From contig JBLDXI010000033.1 in the NCBI GenBank assembly GCA_047495785.1, forward strand, positions 2,294,001 through 2,358,000: a stretch of DNA of 64,000 nucleotides, read 5' to 3'. A program made the translations under genes and the position numbers. The notes beneath the pieces were generated by a model. That model ran no database searches and was not told the origin of the DNA. It saw only the letters and a program-made list of their open reading frames with translations. Origin of the DNA: Lepidodermella squamata. Its lineage: Eukaryota; Gastrotricha. Position 1 is the first letter of the stretch, and every line of letters starts with the position of its first letter. Shown here in pieces: positions 23,258-33,649 of this stretch.

Positions 23258-26006
23258 ATGGAAGTCCTTCCAGATAATCAGAGCGTCGCGATGGGCGGCT
23301 TAGCTACATCTTCGGAGTTCAACGAAGACCTCACACGATTGAATAATGCAAGTCCTCGTGATGATCTGTTCCAAAGAAATCGCGACTATGACACATCAGT
23401 AGAAGAAAGCGAAGACTCCTTATGTGACCCTCCCCTATCTCAGGAACTTCTCGGCGAAAGAGTAATTGTTATCGACGGGAAAACCGTTGGCCTGAACATG
23501 GGCAGTTTAGGCCTCAAGAAGCTTGGAGTTGGTGACATACTCTCAACCATCGCACCCGATCGATTATCGATCCTTGTGCTCGGCCATAACGTGTTGACGG
23601 AAATCCCCGAGTCATTTGCTTACTGTTTTCCGTACACACATGTTATAGACTTGCAGTCCAACAATTTCTCCACTATTCCTGTGCCTATTTGTTCTGTCGA
23701 AAGCTTGAAAGTCTTGGAATTGAATACCAATTTCATAACGAATATTCCCGTCGAAATCGGGCGTTTGAAAAATCTGAATAGACTTTCGCTCAGCGGAAAC
23801 CAGTTGAGTGAATTACCTTCAATAATTGGCGAGTTGGAAAATTTGGAAAGCCTCATCATTAATGATAATGAATTGAAGTCGTTACCATCGTCAATTGGCT
23901 CATGTCGGAAGCTGAAGGTGTTGGAGCTATCCAACAACTGTATCACATCTTTACCTGAAGAACTTTGCCAGCTGAGACTACTTGAGCGCCTTGTTGTAAG
24001 TAACAATCAGCTATTCAACTTGCCCAATTCCTTCGCCAACCTCATGTCCATCAAGCAGCTCTTTTTGAATGCCAATGATTTTGAGTTCATTCCAAATCAA
24101 ATGTACGACCTGGAGAGCTTGATTGAACTGGATATGTCGTCCAACAAAATATCAGTCGTTAAACCAGCCATTGCCAAATTGGTTCGTATTCAAAACCTCG
24201 GGTTCAATTTCAACATGATAGAAGTCTTGCCGGTCGAAATGTTCTCGCTGAAGGACATTCGCATTCTGGGGCTTGAGAATAATAAGCTAGAAAAGATACC
24301 ATTGGCGATAGGAAATCTGACAAAATTGGAGGAGCTTTACATCGGTTCTAACAACATAAAGGCATTGCCTGACACAATCGTCACATGCGTTTGCTTAGCT
24401 CTACTTAGCGCTCATCATAATCCTCAGCTAAATCGCTTGCCGAATGAATTACCCGCTCTGAGGAACCTGCAAGCAATAGATTTCTCTAGCTGCAGCTTCA
24501 CTGAAATTCCGAAGCAACTATGCCTCATGGTAGCCCTGGAGCAAATAGCTTTCGACCACAACAAGCTTTCCAGTTTACCTGATGAGTTCAGTGGACTAAA
24601 AAAGTTGAGGGAATTAAAAATAAGGTAAACATTTTATTACCAGTAGCAGCTGAATTTTCGTATTATTTTTCGGCAATTTATTTTCTTTAGTGGAAATGAA
24701 TTCTCCACATTTCCCTTCGCTTTGCTGTCATGCCCAAATCTGGATACCCTGGATATTTCTTGTAACCATTTGTCAGCATTGCCCGATCGCATGGATCACA
24801 TGGAGCAGATCAAAACTCTAAACCTGTCGCAGAATGATTTTGAACACTATCCATTCTCGGTAGTTTTCAATCTGATGTCACTTGCCATTATCATTTAAAA
24901 ATTATTTTTAGCTGTGTAGCGCGAGTTCGTTGATTGTTCTCGACCTTAGCCGCAATCGGCTGCCTATGCTACATCGTGAACTTCGACGACTAACAAACCT
25001 CAGAATTCTGAAGGTGTCATTTAACCGACTTTACAAGTTCGTTTTTGATATCGTTTTTTATATCATTTGGCTAACTAATTGGCAACTTTTGCATGATTAG
25101 ATATCCTCCAGAGCTCTGTCTTATGCCTTGGTTGGAAGAAATTCACGTGGACTCCCAGTCTTCTGAAACTTTTACCTCGCTACCATCGGAGTTGTCTCCA
25201 ACAGATCCTAATATTACATCAAGCCTGAAAGTTCTCAATATATCCAATAACAAAATCGCCGCCCTGCCTGACAGCATTGGCCAACTGAAACAACTAATCA
25301 CAATAAATGCATCAAACAATAAAATATCTAGTCTGCCCGACAGCCTTTGTGAGGTAGATGAATTTTAAGCGCGACATTTCAATTCAATGCATTTTCCCCA
25401 TCTAGCTTGGTCAACTGGAGTCCCTAATTCTAGCCAACAATCAGCTAAGAATTCTTCCAACTGGATTTAAGCGACTTGATTCACTTAAAACTCTTGACCT
25501 ATCCGGAAACTTCACGCTGATTCATCCACCATCAGAACTTTGTGTTGGTGGAAACATGGGGCCAATTTCTACTTTTCTTGATTCGTGTCAATATAGAGAA
25601 GGTGCCGATATACCTTGAAAATTTTCCATTATTTATTTCAATCATTTTAGCAATCCTGCTTGACAGAATGTTCCAGGTTGTTATAACATACGCCGATAAA
25701 GGCGACCTTAACCTGCTGATGCGCAAGCTGAAAACTCCTGACACACGGAAGAAAGAACTTGAAACTCTGTATCCTGGAAAGGAAAAATTCAAGGAAAAAG
25801 TCAAGTTAGTGTTGTAGCTGCTGATATATTTCATGCAAATTCTTAAACTTCATGCCTATAGAGCTGTCTTGGAACAATGGCGGGCTGATGCCGGGTCGCA
25901 AGCATCGCCTTATCGCTTTGAATGGATTTGCCACGTCTTGGGCCTTCAGGAGATTGATACACAACTGGCATGGATTCGAAGAAATGCGCAACAGCTGCGA
26001 TTGTAA
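23258..26006 (+). CDS. leucine-rich-repeat protein with C-terminal death domain (LRRD1-like)
   Basis: Seven exons: 23258-24624, 24691-24859, 24912-25036, 25101-25353, 25406-25601, 25651-25810, 25862-26006; 804 aa. About 75 acidic N-terminal residues precede about twenty 23-residue LRRs of the SHOC2/LAP type (LKVLELNTNFITNIPVEIG and so on). The C-terminal ~80 residues look like a death domain: DLNLLMRKL, an ETLYPGK turn, VLEQWRADAGSQAS and WICHVLGLQEIDTQL. The last exon is reached through a weak GTTGTAG donor; without it the reading frame stops at 25817 and the final helices are lost. AATAAA is at about 26119. The architecture matches vertebrate LRRD1; the function is unknown. Confidence 0.75.
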
Positions 26007-26254
26007 ACTATATACGATCAATGGGACCGCTTCAAAATTCTGTTATTACGCTGGAATATAGACATTGACTATTTTCAACTCATAATTTATGTGCGTATCT
26101 ATGTCCGGTTACCATTGTAATAAAATTTTGCACGAGAAACACGGTATTGCATCATCACTTTTCATTTTTGATAAATTTCCTCTCTTCCATCGGTAAGCAC
26201 AGAAAACATTATGAATAACTCTCGAACTATTCATCACATGTTCATAGCAAACGT

Positions 26255-26738
26255 CTACGATGAAGTCGCTTGCTGCTTAGCCGAGCGCGCAGCGCGGGTC
26301 TCAGTTCTCGGCCTTGGCTTGGCTCCTTCCCTGAATCCATTCCTACAAAGTAATGAATAGGATATATATATACCGGTAATTAGTGGAAGGATATTTCTTG
26401 ACATACCTGAAGCGGCGCTGTACTTTCTTGATGTGGCGAATGCGGCCAGTGCCAGTGGTCCGCCGGCGTTGAACCTTGGTGCCCCAGCCAGTATCTAATG
26501 GTAAATTTCGATATAAAAATTAATTGAGAAAATAATCCAAAGCAAACATTTTCGAATTCGCTTATCGGGGTAACCACAACTGGCACATCGGTTCTTTTGG
26601 TTGTGGTAAGAACGGCGGCCACAGCGACGGCACAGCGAGTGTGACTTGACGTGGCGCTTACCAAAGCTGCTTGTTCCCTTCGTCTGTAATCGAACAAGGT
26701 TAACAAATAAACAAGTTTCTCAATAGAGAACAAACCAT
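26255..26738 (-). CDS. RPL37: 60S ribosomal protein L37
   Basis: Four exons: 26736-26738 (the ATG alone), 26548-26683, 26407-26494 and 26255-26342; 104 aa. The sequence starts [15 protein letters not shown] after the ATG and has the zinc ribbon CRRCG...RCASCGYP, the TTGTGRIRH motif and RFRNGFREG. An intron right after the start codon is a common arrangement in ribosomal protein genes. The gene is divergent from the EXT1-type gene, 2 kb away. Confidence 0.95.
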
Positions 26739-28809
26739 GATATAATATCAGACGTAAATCCTATATAAAAATAACCAAAAATAAAAATCATGGTGTAACA
26801 GAAACGAATGGTCATAGATAGAAAGCATCAGTATGCGCGTATGCAATCATATATTTGTACCGCAAAGATTAAACGGTTCAGCGTAAAATCAAAAAAATGC
26901 AATCAGCTCAACGAAGATTTGTAAACTTTGCTTTTCGTTCTCCTGACAAACTCAAGCACTAATAACAATTTTTAGCGATAAAATTGATAATTTCAAACCA
27001 ACTTTATCGATTGGGCAAGTAAAGTTAAAGAGTACTTATACTGATAATGAACAAATCCCTTAAAAGCAAGGCAACAGTTGCATCGCGCTTGGGTCCATAT
27101 AACGAAAGCGTAACGACAGGATAATGAATATACAAAATTATGGGTAAACATTCAACCTGAATGAAAAAATATTAGAGATAATAATAACTCACAAGAGACC
27201 TCTGGTTGTGATCGAAACCGATAAGTGCGACATAATTTTGAACTTCAGCATGCGAGATATTAGGAAAACTTTAACGGCTGAAGTTCATGTTTATCACCGG
27301 ATTCTAACTAATAGTTGACGAGCAGCTACTTATCTGTTGATCGCAGCCACTAATATTTCAACTGCATGGGTCGATGAAGAAATCACAGATGATTGTGAAC
27401 TGTGAACTGTTCATTATTAAGTCTTTATTTCCATATTCCAGAGAATTACACTGTGTATTAAGAGGAGGCTCCAGTGAGAATAAATTGATGAGGAATTTAC
27501 ATTTTTCATAATTTGGAGCAATTACGAAGGCGCATCAGATCATTGACCAAATTCAGACAATCAGGAATGTCACATGTTACACAAATCAATCGAACGAGCA
27601 TTTTGAGAGTCGCTGGATATTCACAACTATTCATTCACAACTGACCGAACATGTTTATTTCTACATGCCTTGATGTGATGCTAGGAGATGCTTCAGCGCA
27701 AAAAAGTTTAAGTCAATCGCCAGAGGGAAAGCTTCGCGTTAGTTGACTTCCCGACTTCAGAGAAGCGCGGCACCTCACGCAGCACGTATAAAAATATTGC
27801 GGATTTTATTTTTTCGCGCATATTTTAAGAAAACACTATAAATTTGTTGATAAATGATAACGGTTTGAGGAATAAAATCAATATTTTTCAAAAGTTTGCG
27901 CGCCATTCCGCGCCACGTGCTTCGTCGCCTAGTTCCAGGGTTGGCCACCGGTAAGCGCCGGGAACAGGTGACTTCTAAGGGCTCTAATCTTGGCGCTAAG
28001 TGCTAACCTTTGCTCATAAGACTCGTGAGATGTCGGGATGTGGATGGCCTCATTTTCCTCATCTCTAATAGTCGCCATGTTCCGAAAATCCAACAATAAC
28101 ATCGTCGCCGCCGTCCGCCGTTATCCGCAGTCTGAGCCAGTTACTAGTTCAGAAAGTAAGGGTTGTGTAACGCGCAGCCTATTCTGCTCTCTAGGTAACT
28201 TCTCCGCGGATTGCTTATTTAGTAAAACCGCTCTCTAGGATGCACCCCGACTAGCCAACGCATCGATCTTAAAGTCCTGTGTTCAATCGCTCGCACTTTG
28301 CGGCGCTACCTTGGTCAATGGTCAATGCTTGGTCAATGACTCGTTCAAAATATTCGATTCTAGGTTGACGGATCGGTGTGTCTTTGCGGCACCTCTCGCT
28401 ACCTGTTAACTACCTCTTCAGTTTGACTATTTGAATCATTTAGCGGCACCCTGATTTGCCATGAAGCATGAAGACCTCTCCCACCTGAGAGAGCTGGCTG
28501 GTAACCAGACGTGGTTGCGCGAAACCCTGAACTGGGTGGGAAGTCTTCACCATCATTCGCCTCGCCGCCGCTAAGAAGAACTATCGAAGTCATTTGATAT
28601 CCCAACATCCATTTGAACGTTTGGCATTCATTAGTGACATTTTTCGAGTTATGTATCTTATTTTTGTAGGATTCGCGTTTTATGAAATATTTGATTAGCA
28701 GCAAGCGCATTTCTGGCGTTTCACCAAATTCAGGGATATCAATATTCGCCACCATTTGAATGTTGTGCTGACGATTCGGAGTTTCGTTTTTTGTGACATG
28801 TTTTAAGCA
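26739..28809. other. intergenic, about 2.1 kb, no gene recognised
   Basis: Lies between two divergent genes. It contains short direct repeats of TGGTCAATG near 28315-28340 and a foldable element at 28470-28548. Open frames here (28038-28238 plus, 28399-28755 minus) have no family signal. Confidence 0.5.
28470..28548. other. foldable 80-nt element, three-way-junction-like
   Basis: Outer arms GAAGAC (28470-28475) and GTCTTC (28543-28548), extended by CCCACC with GGTGGG, enclose two small hairpins, CTGG-TAA-CCAG and GGTT-GCGCGA-AACC. No standard snRNA, tRNA or SRP RNA was recognised. The strand cannot be decided. Confidence 0.35.
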
Positions 28810-30810
28810 ATGGGAAAACTATTCAATCGTCATGGGTACTCCATAGCTCTTTTGGCTGTTTTGCTAATCAGCCAGGAAGTGTTTTTCTTAGTTAATGTTT
28901 GGAATGGACTATACGGCGCACATCTTGATAACGGCTTCGAAAGAAATTCGAGCAATCATGTTCTACTACCTGGTGAATTGATGTTTACGATAACAATATG
29001 CCCGCATGTCTCGCCTTCAATGCAGAGCATCTGGCGGAATTTCTCCAGTTTACACCAGAGAGTACTCCGATCCGTAGCAAAACATCGCTTTTATCGGCCT
29101 AATTGTTCTGCTGATGCAAATTTGACGATTGTGTCGTATGATGCTGTGAGCAGAGATCATCTTGACACTGCCAATTACAATCCCAACTTCATCGAACAGC
29201 TCTCAAGTATGTACCAGAGTGGCGAATATGCCGGTCGAAAACTGGTCATATTCAATATTTATTCCGGCACCTGGCCGAATTATAGCGATCTGGTTGACTT
29301 TGATCTGAGGCAATCCTTGATTGTGAAGGCTGGTTTGTCATATCGATCGGTGCAATTTCGGAAAAGGGATTCTCTCGCTGATGTTTCGTTTCCACTCTTT
29401 CTTCCATCATTTCCATTTCGCGGACGATTTAAATCAAATTCTAAGCAAAGCGCAAGCAAGTATTTGCTGACTTTCAAGGGCAAGCGTTATTTGACCGGCA
29501 TTGGCATGAAGCCGAGGAATCTTCTCCATCGTATACATGATCCTGACAGAGGGATAATAATGCTTACGACTTGCAAGCACGGATCAAATTGGATGAAATA
29601 TCAGGATGACAGATGTGTGATCGACAATGAGCTTTATGATCAATTTGACTACTGGGATTTGATTGCCAATTCAACTTTTTGCCTGGTTCCCCGGGGGCGT
29701 CGGCTGGGAACATATAGGTTTTTGGAAGTTCTTCAGTTCGGTTGCATTCCAGTAATTCTTGCAGATGACTGGATACTGCCATTTTCTCAAGTAATTGACT
29801 GGCATCAAGCTGCCATCGTTATTCCGGAAGAAAAAGTCTTGGAAATTCCAGAAGTATTACGCAATATTTCTATAACTGAAATTCTAAAAATGCGTCGCTT
29901 CGGGAAATTCTTGTTTGAGGCCTATTTTTCTTCAATCGAGCAAATTGTGTTCACTGCCATTGAAGTTCTTGCCGAAGTAAACGGGGCAATCAGCAAGCCA
30001 TTTGTTATATGGAATCGTCCTCCTGGTGGTTTATTTATTCATTATGCTAATTATTCTACGGAATTGCGTCATTATCCATTTTATCATCAATTACACTGGA
30101 ATCTCTTACCGAATTCGTCTGCTGAAATGAATGCGATTCTGAAAGTGCGCAACTGTGGCATTAAGACTGCAAATCAAGTCGAGAGGGTTCAGCGCATAAT
30201 TTCAGGAGTTTTCCCGCAAGTAATCGTCGACAACAGATGCCGTATGTTCGATAGAGCCAATCCACTATTACTTGATGCTCATCTTATTTTGCGGGAAACC
30301 AAAATCAACGCTGGTGGCGTGCTGTTGATTGACGCAGACTGGATGTCAAACATACCTGATCAGCAAGTGAATAATATAAAGCGCATGATTGCAAATTTCA
30401 AAGCGAATCCATCCGAAATGAGCTCTTTTGTTTCTAAGCGCTACCGGTTTTCTGGTGCTTTTTTGCACGACAGCGTCACGGGAGGCTTTTTAAACTGCAC
30501 AGGCATAGTTGAAATCCCGGATTTCTCCCATGGCGCCTTAGTTTTTCACCGCTATTACATGCATCTCTACTTGGCGACGATCTCTAAGAGTATTCGAGAC
30601 CAGGCCTCGCGAATCGGTCATTGTGAATACTTATTATTCTCGGCCTTGATCGCTCATGTAACTTTATCTCCGAAGCCATTTTATGTCATTCAAAATGTCA
30701 CCGGTGATCTCCAGCATGGTGATTCTGATTTGAGTGTGATGCAATGTTCATGTTTCAAGCTGATCATCGAACTGTATGGTTATATGCCCTTAGCAGCTGT
30801 TATTATGTGA
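28810..30810 (+). CDS. EXT1: EXT1-type heparan sulfate copolymerase (GT47 plus GT64)
   Basis: Intronless, 666 aa. An N-terminal cytosolic tail and one membrane anchor (SIALLAVLLISQEVFFLV) give a type II Golgi topology. The GT47 exostosin domain has FKGKRYLTGIG, LTTCKHG, FCLVPRGRRLGTYRFLE and EAYFSS as in EXT1. The C-terminal GT64 part is recognisable by LLIDADWM (D-x-D position) and GALVFHRYYM but is much diverged. Known function: alternating GlcNAc/GlcA polymerisation of heparan sulfate, normally with EXT2. The loss of introns and divergence of GT64 could mean reduced second-site activity. Confidence 0.9.
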   Translation: MGKLFNRHGYSIALLAVLLISQEVFFLVNVWNGLYGAHLDNGFERNSSNHVLLPGELMFTITICPHVSPSMQSIWRNFSSLHQRVLRSVAKHRFYRPNCSADANLTIVSYDAVSRDHLDTANYNPNFIEQLSSMYQSGEYAGRKLVIFNIYSGTWPNYSDLVDFDLRQSLIVKAGLSYRSVQFRKRDSLADVSFPLFLPSFPFRGRFKSNSKQSASKYLLTFKGKRYLTGIGMKPRNLLHRIHDPDRGIIMLTTCKHGSNWMKYQDDRCVIDNELYDQFDYWDLIANSTFCLVPRGRRLGTYRFLEVLQFGCIPVILADDWILPFSQVIDWHQAAIVIPEEKVLEIPEVLRNISITEILKMRRFGKFLFEAYFSSIEQIVFTAIEVLAEVNGAISKPFVIWNRPPGGLFIHYANYSTELRHYPFYHQLHWNLLPNSSAEMNAILKVRNCGIKTANQVERVQRIISGVFPQVIVDNRCRMFDRANPLLLDAHLILRETKINAGGVLLIDADWMSNIPDQQVNNIKRMIANFKANPSEMSSFVSKRYRFSGAFLHDSVTGGFLNCTGIVEIPDFSHGALVFHRYYMHLYLATISKSIRDQASRIGHCEYLLFSALIAHVTLSPKPFYVIQNVTGDLQHGDSDLSVMQCSCFKLIIELYGYMPLAAVIM

Positions 30811-31084
30811 TGTTTTTTTATAGTTTCATACTTCGTTTTCGTTAGTTACAAAGCTTGTTTGTTACCCAGGGCAAGTAGGTCAGAAGATATGATATCTAAT
30901 ATCCGGTTGAACCCAGAGCTTTCTCGCAACAAAACTGATATCTCTTGCCCTTGTGAATAATGTTTTGTCAACAAATATATCCGGTATTTTGATAAAACAG
31001 CCATTGCCAGTTAACCCTCATAATCTAAGACAGTCTCAACTATTTCAACTAGGTCAATTTATATACCATATAAGGCTTTCCAAA

Positions 31085-33475
31085 ATGCCGTGGAAAAGCG
31101 TCGATCTGCCTCTGGATATGTTTGCATCTGGCGCGGAGATGGTTGGCCTGGAGGAGTATGTTGAAGAAGAGGGAGATGCCCCAGTGGTAATTTCTGGTAA
31201 GAAAAAGAAATCTCAGAAAAAGGTCACCGTCGAAGAGAAACAACAAAGCCGGAAAAAGCCGGCAAAACCGAAAAAGCGGAAGAAGCAGCGATCAGATGGA
31301 TCTGAATCAGACAACGATTCCGACAACAGCGAGAGTGGCGATGAACCGGTCAGAAGCTATGGCAAGAAAACTAACTTCGTCCCACTTGCCCAAGCCGTCG
31401 ACGTGATGGCCGAATACGAAACCGAATCTCAGCAGGCGAAGCCTGAACAAGCTCCAGTTATCAGTGAAAAGCTGGCGAAAAAAGCTGCAAAGCGCCATAA
31501 GACCCATGAAAAACCGGCAATGGACGGATCGAAAATCGAGAAAAGCATGCCTAAGTGGGCTGGCCTCGGACTACCGGCTGAAATTCTCACTGCGCTCAGC
31601 GAGAACGGCTTTAAGGCTCCGACTGAAATTCAGAAGCAGGCTATTCCCGCCGCACTTTCTGAACATCGCGACGTCATTGCAGCAGCTGAAACTGGCAGTG
31701 GTAAAACCCTGGCGTATGGTTTGCCTCTCCTAACTCATATCCTAGCGAAAATCAAGCAAGAAGCCGAGGAACCTGACCAGCCGATTCAGCGACCGCTCGG
31801 TTTAGTCCTTGTCCCGACTCGTGAATTGGCTGTTCAGGTCAAACAGCACTTGGACACGGCAAGTAAACACTGTAACGGGATTGAAACTGGTTTGATTGTC
31901 GGCGGTCTTTCGGTCGCGAAGCAGCAACGAATTTTGAACCAACGCCCGGTGATCCTAGTTGCTACTCCGGGTCGCTTGTGGCAGATGGTGCGTGACAAAT
32001 TGCCTGGTCTAGAGCAGATGAGCTCAATACGATATTTGGTTGTGGACGAGGCTGACCGCATTGTTGAAAAGGCTCACTTTGCCGAACTAAAGCTGCTGAT
32101 CAATCATATAAACGAGCATCAACCTGAGCGCCAAAAGCGGCAAAGTTTGCTGTTTTCAGCCACGTTGACATTCGCTCAATACGACATAAAGAACAAAGCC
32201 ACTGACCTTGCGGTGCTACAAGACAAATTGCGAAGTCTGATGGAAAATTTGGCGATGAAAAACCGGCCGAAAATTATTGACTTATCGCCTGCTGGAACTA
32301 CGACTCGGTCGCTGGTTGAAGCGAAAGTTGTGTGTGAAGGCGGAGATGTTGAAAAAGACGCTGTTCTATACTCGATTTTGTCGCAATACCCGGGTCGCAC
32401 TCTGGTTTTCGCTAATGCGATCAATACCGTGCGGAAAATCGCAAATATGCTTCGGATGTTGTTTTCGAAGCCCCAGTTCAGCAATAAGCAGAAAAAGAAG
32501 CCATCTGCGCCTTCGAGGCCTATTCTGCTTTTGCATGCTCAGCTGAGGCAGAGAATTCGGCTCAAGTATTTGGATCGATTCCGAGATGAGCCAAATGCAA
32601 TCTTGGTTGCGAGTGATGTTGCCGCTCGCGGTCTCGATATTCCGAACATCGAACACGTCATTCATTACCACGTACCCAATAACACAGAGTCATACGTGCA
32701 TCGGAGTGGTCGAACGGCGCGACTCGCAACGCAAGGTCTTAGTATATTGCTGGTTGATCCGAAAGTCGAGGCTGGTCGTTTCTGGCGATTGATGGCGAAT
32801 TTGTGTCGGCGCGCGACAACTGAAGATGCCAAAGCGGCAGACGTCGCGGATTTCGAGTTGGACCAGTCACTTTTGTCGCAGTGTCGAGAACGTGTTTCTG
32901 TCTGCAAGCAGCTAGAAGCACTATTGCATCAGGAGAAGAAGATTCAGGCTGACAAAAAGTGGGCGTTGGATGGCGGTAGCGATTTCGAATCTTCTAGTTC
33001 CGAATCTGGCAATGACAGTCAAGAGGAGGCCGAATTCGAGGACCCTGCGAAAGCAAAGTTGAGGCAAAACCAAGCCGCGATTAAGCAGTTGGAGATGAAG
33101 TTTGCTCGTTTGATGGCTGTTCCTCTGAAAATCCGAGCCTCTGCGGCTGGTTGTACCAGATACCCGACAGCTCTTGGCCAGGCTGTAACTCTGGAGGCCA
33201 CATCGGCGTTGATTTCAGGCCAGGCCCCGGTCGCCAAGACTGCGATTGAACACATTGCTGCGACTGCATCGAAAAAGAAAGGCGGCAATTTGGCAAAACA
33301 AATCGCGCTGGCTTCGAAGATCGAGAAGCGTCGAACTAAGCGCCAGCAGAAGCAAGACGAGAAGCGCGACGAGCGCAATAAGAAACGAGACGAAAAACGC
33401 AAGTTGCGACGACAGAAGAAGGAGGAACAAGAAAACTCGGCGTTCGCCAATGGCAAAGAAATGGTCTTCTATTAG
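31085..33475 (+). CDS. DDX24: DEAD-box RNA helicase DDX24/Mak5
   Basis: Intronless, 796 aa from the ATG at 31085. A Lys- and acid-rich N-terminus is followed by motif Q (FKAPTEIQKQAI), motif I AAETGSGKT, Ia PTRELAVQVKQH, GG, Ib TPGR, II VDEADR, III SAT, V ASDVAARGLD and VI HRSGRTAR. The TPTRELAVQVKQH/VDEADRIVEKAHFAEL context is specific to DDX24/Mak5, a nucleolar helicase for 60S assembly. The tail is strongly basic (KRDEKRKLRRQKK). It lies 275 bp downstream of the EXT1-type gene on the same strand. Confidence 0.9.
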   Translation: MPWKSVDLPLDMFASGAEMVGLEEYVEEEGDAPVVISGKKKKSQKKVTVEEKQQSRKKPAKPKKRKKQRSDGSESDNDSDNSESGDEPVRSYGKKTNFVPLAQAVDVMAEYETESQQAKPEQAPVISEKLAKKAAKRHKTHEKPAMDGSKIEKSMPKWAGLGLPAEILTALSENGFKAPTEIQKQAIPAALSEHRDVIAAAETGSGKTLAYGLPLLTHILAKIKQEAEEPDQPIQRPLGLVLVPTRELAVQVKQHLDTASKHCNGIETGLIVGGLSVAKQQRILNQRPVILVATPGRLWQMVRDKLPGLEQMSSIRYLVVDEADRIVEKAHFAELKLLINHINEHQPERQKRQSLLFSATLTFAQYDIKNKATDLAVLQDKLRSLMENLAMKNRPKIIDLSPAGTTTRSLVEAKVVCEGGDVEKDAVLYSILSQYPGRTLVFANAINTVRKIANMLRMLFSKPQFSNKQKKKPSAPSRPILLLHAQLRQRIRLKYLDRFRDEPNAILVASDVAARGLDIPNIEHVIHYHVPNNTESYVHRSGRTARLATQGLSILLVDPKVEAGRFWRLMANLCRRATTEDAKAADVADFELDQSLLSQCRERVSVCKQLEALLHQEKKIQADKKWALDGGSDFESSSSESGNDSQEEAEFEDPAKAKLRQNQAAIKQLEMKFARLMAVPLKIRASAAGCTRYPTALGQAVTLEATSALISGQAPVAKTAIEHIAATASKKKGGNLAKQIALASKIEKRRTKRQQKQDEKRDERNKKRDEKRKLRRQKKEEQENSAFANGKEMVFY

Positions 33476-33649
33476 CTCAATACCTCAATTTGTGCAAATA
33501 ATTAACTCAAAAATGGAAAGAATCGGCTCCATTAGGACAGCCAGTTATCTTTGTTGTGCTTCTCATTGCTTTAAAATAAGAAATCACTGCATATTTGACG
33601 AAAATTCAACTGATGTATTATTTTCAAAAAATTAGGTCTTTTTGGGAAA

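Noticed and set aside
26361-26373. Short (TA)n and other simple repeats (ATGATAG x3 near 44871, AAT run near 53736, TTC run near 63170)
   Set aside because: Ordinary microsatellites within introns or coding low complexity; no special signal.
28245-28310. tRNA-like A-box/B-box pattern (TAGCCAACG ... GTTCAATCG)
   Set aside because: The two boxes are only about 29 nt apart and no acceptor or D stems form, so it is not a tRNA.
28399-28755. 118-codon minus-strand frame
   Set aside because: Low-complexity, no domain, no splice partners; it overlaps the foldable element.
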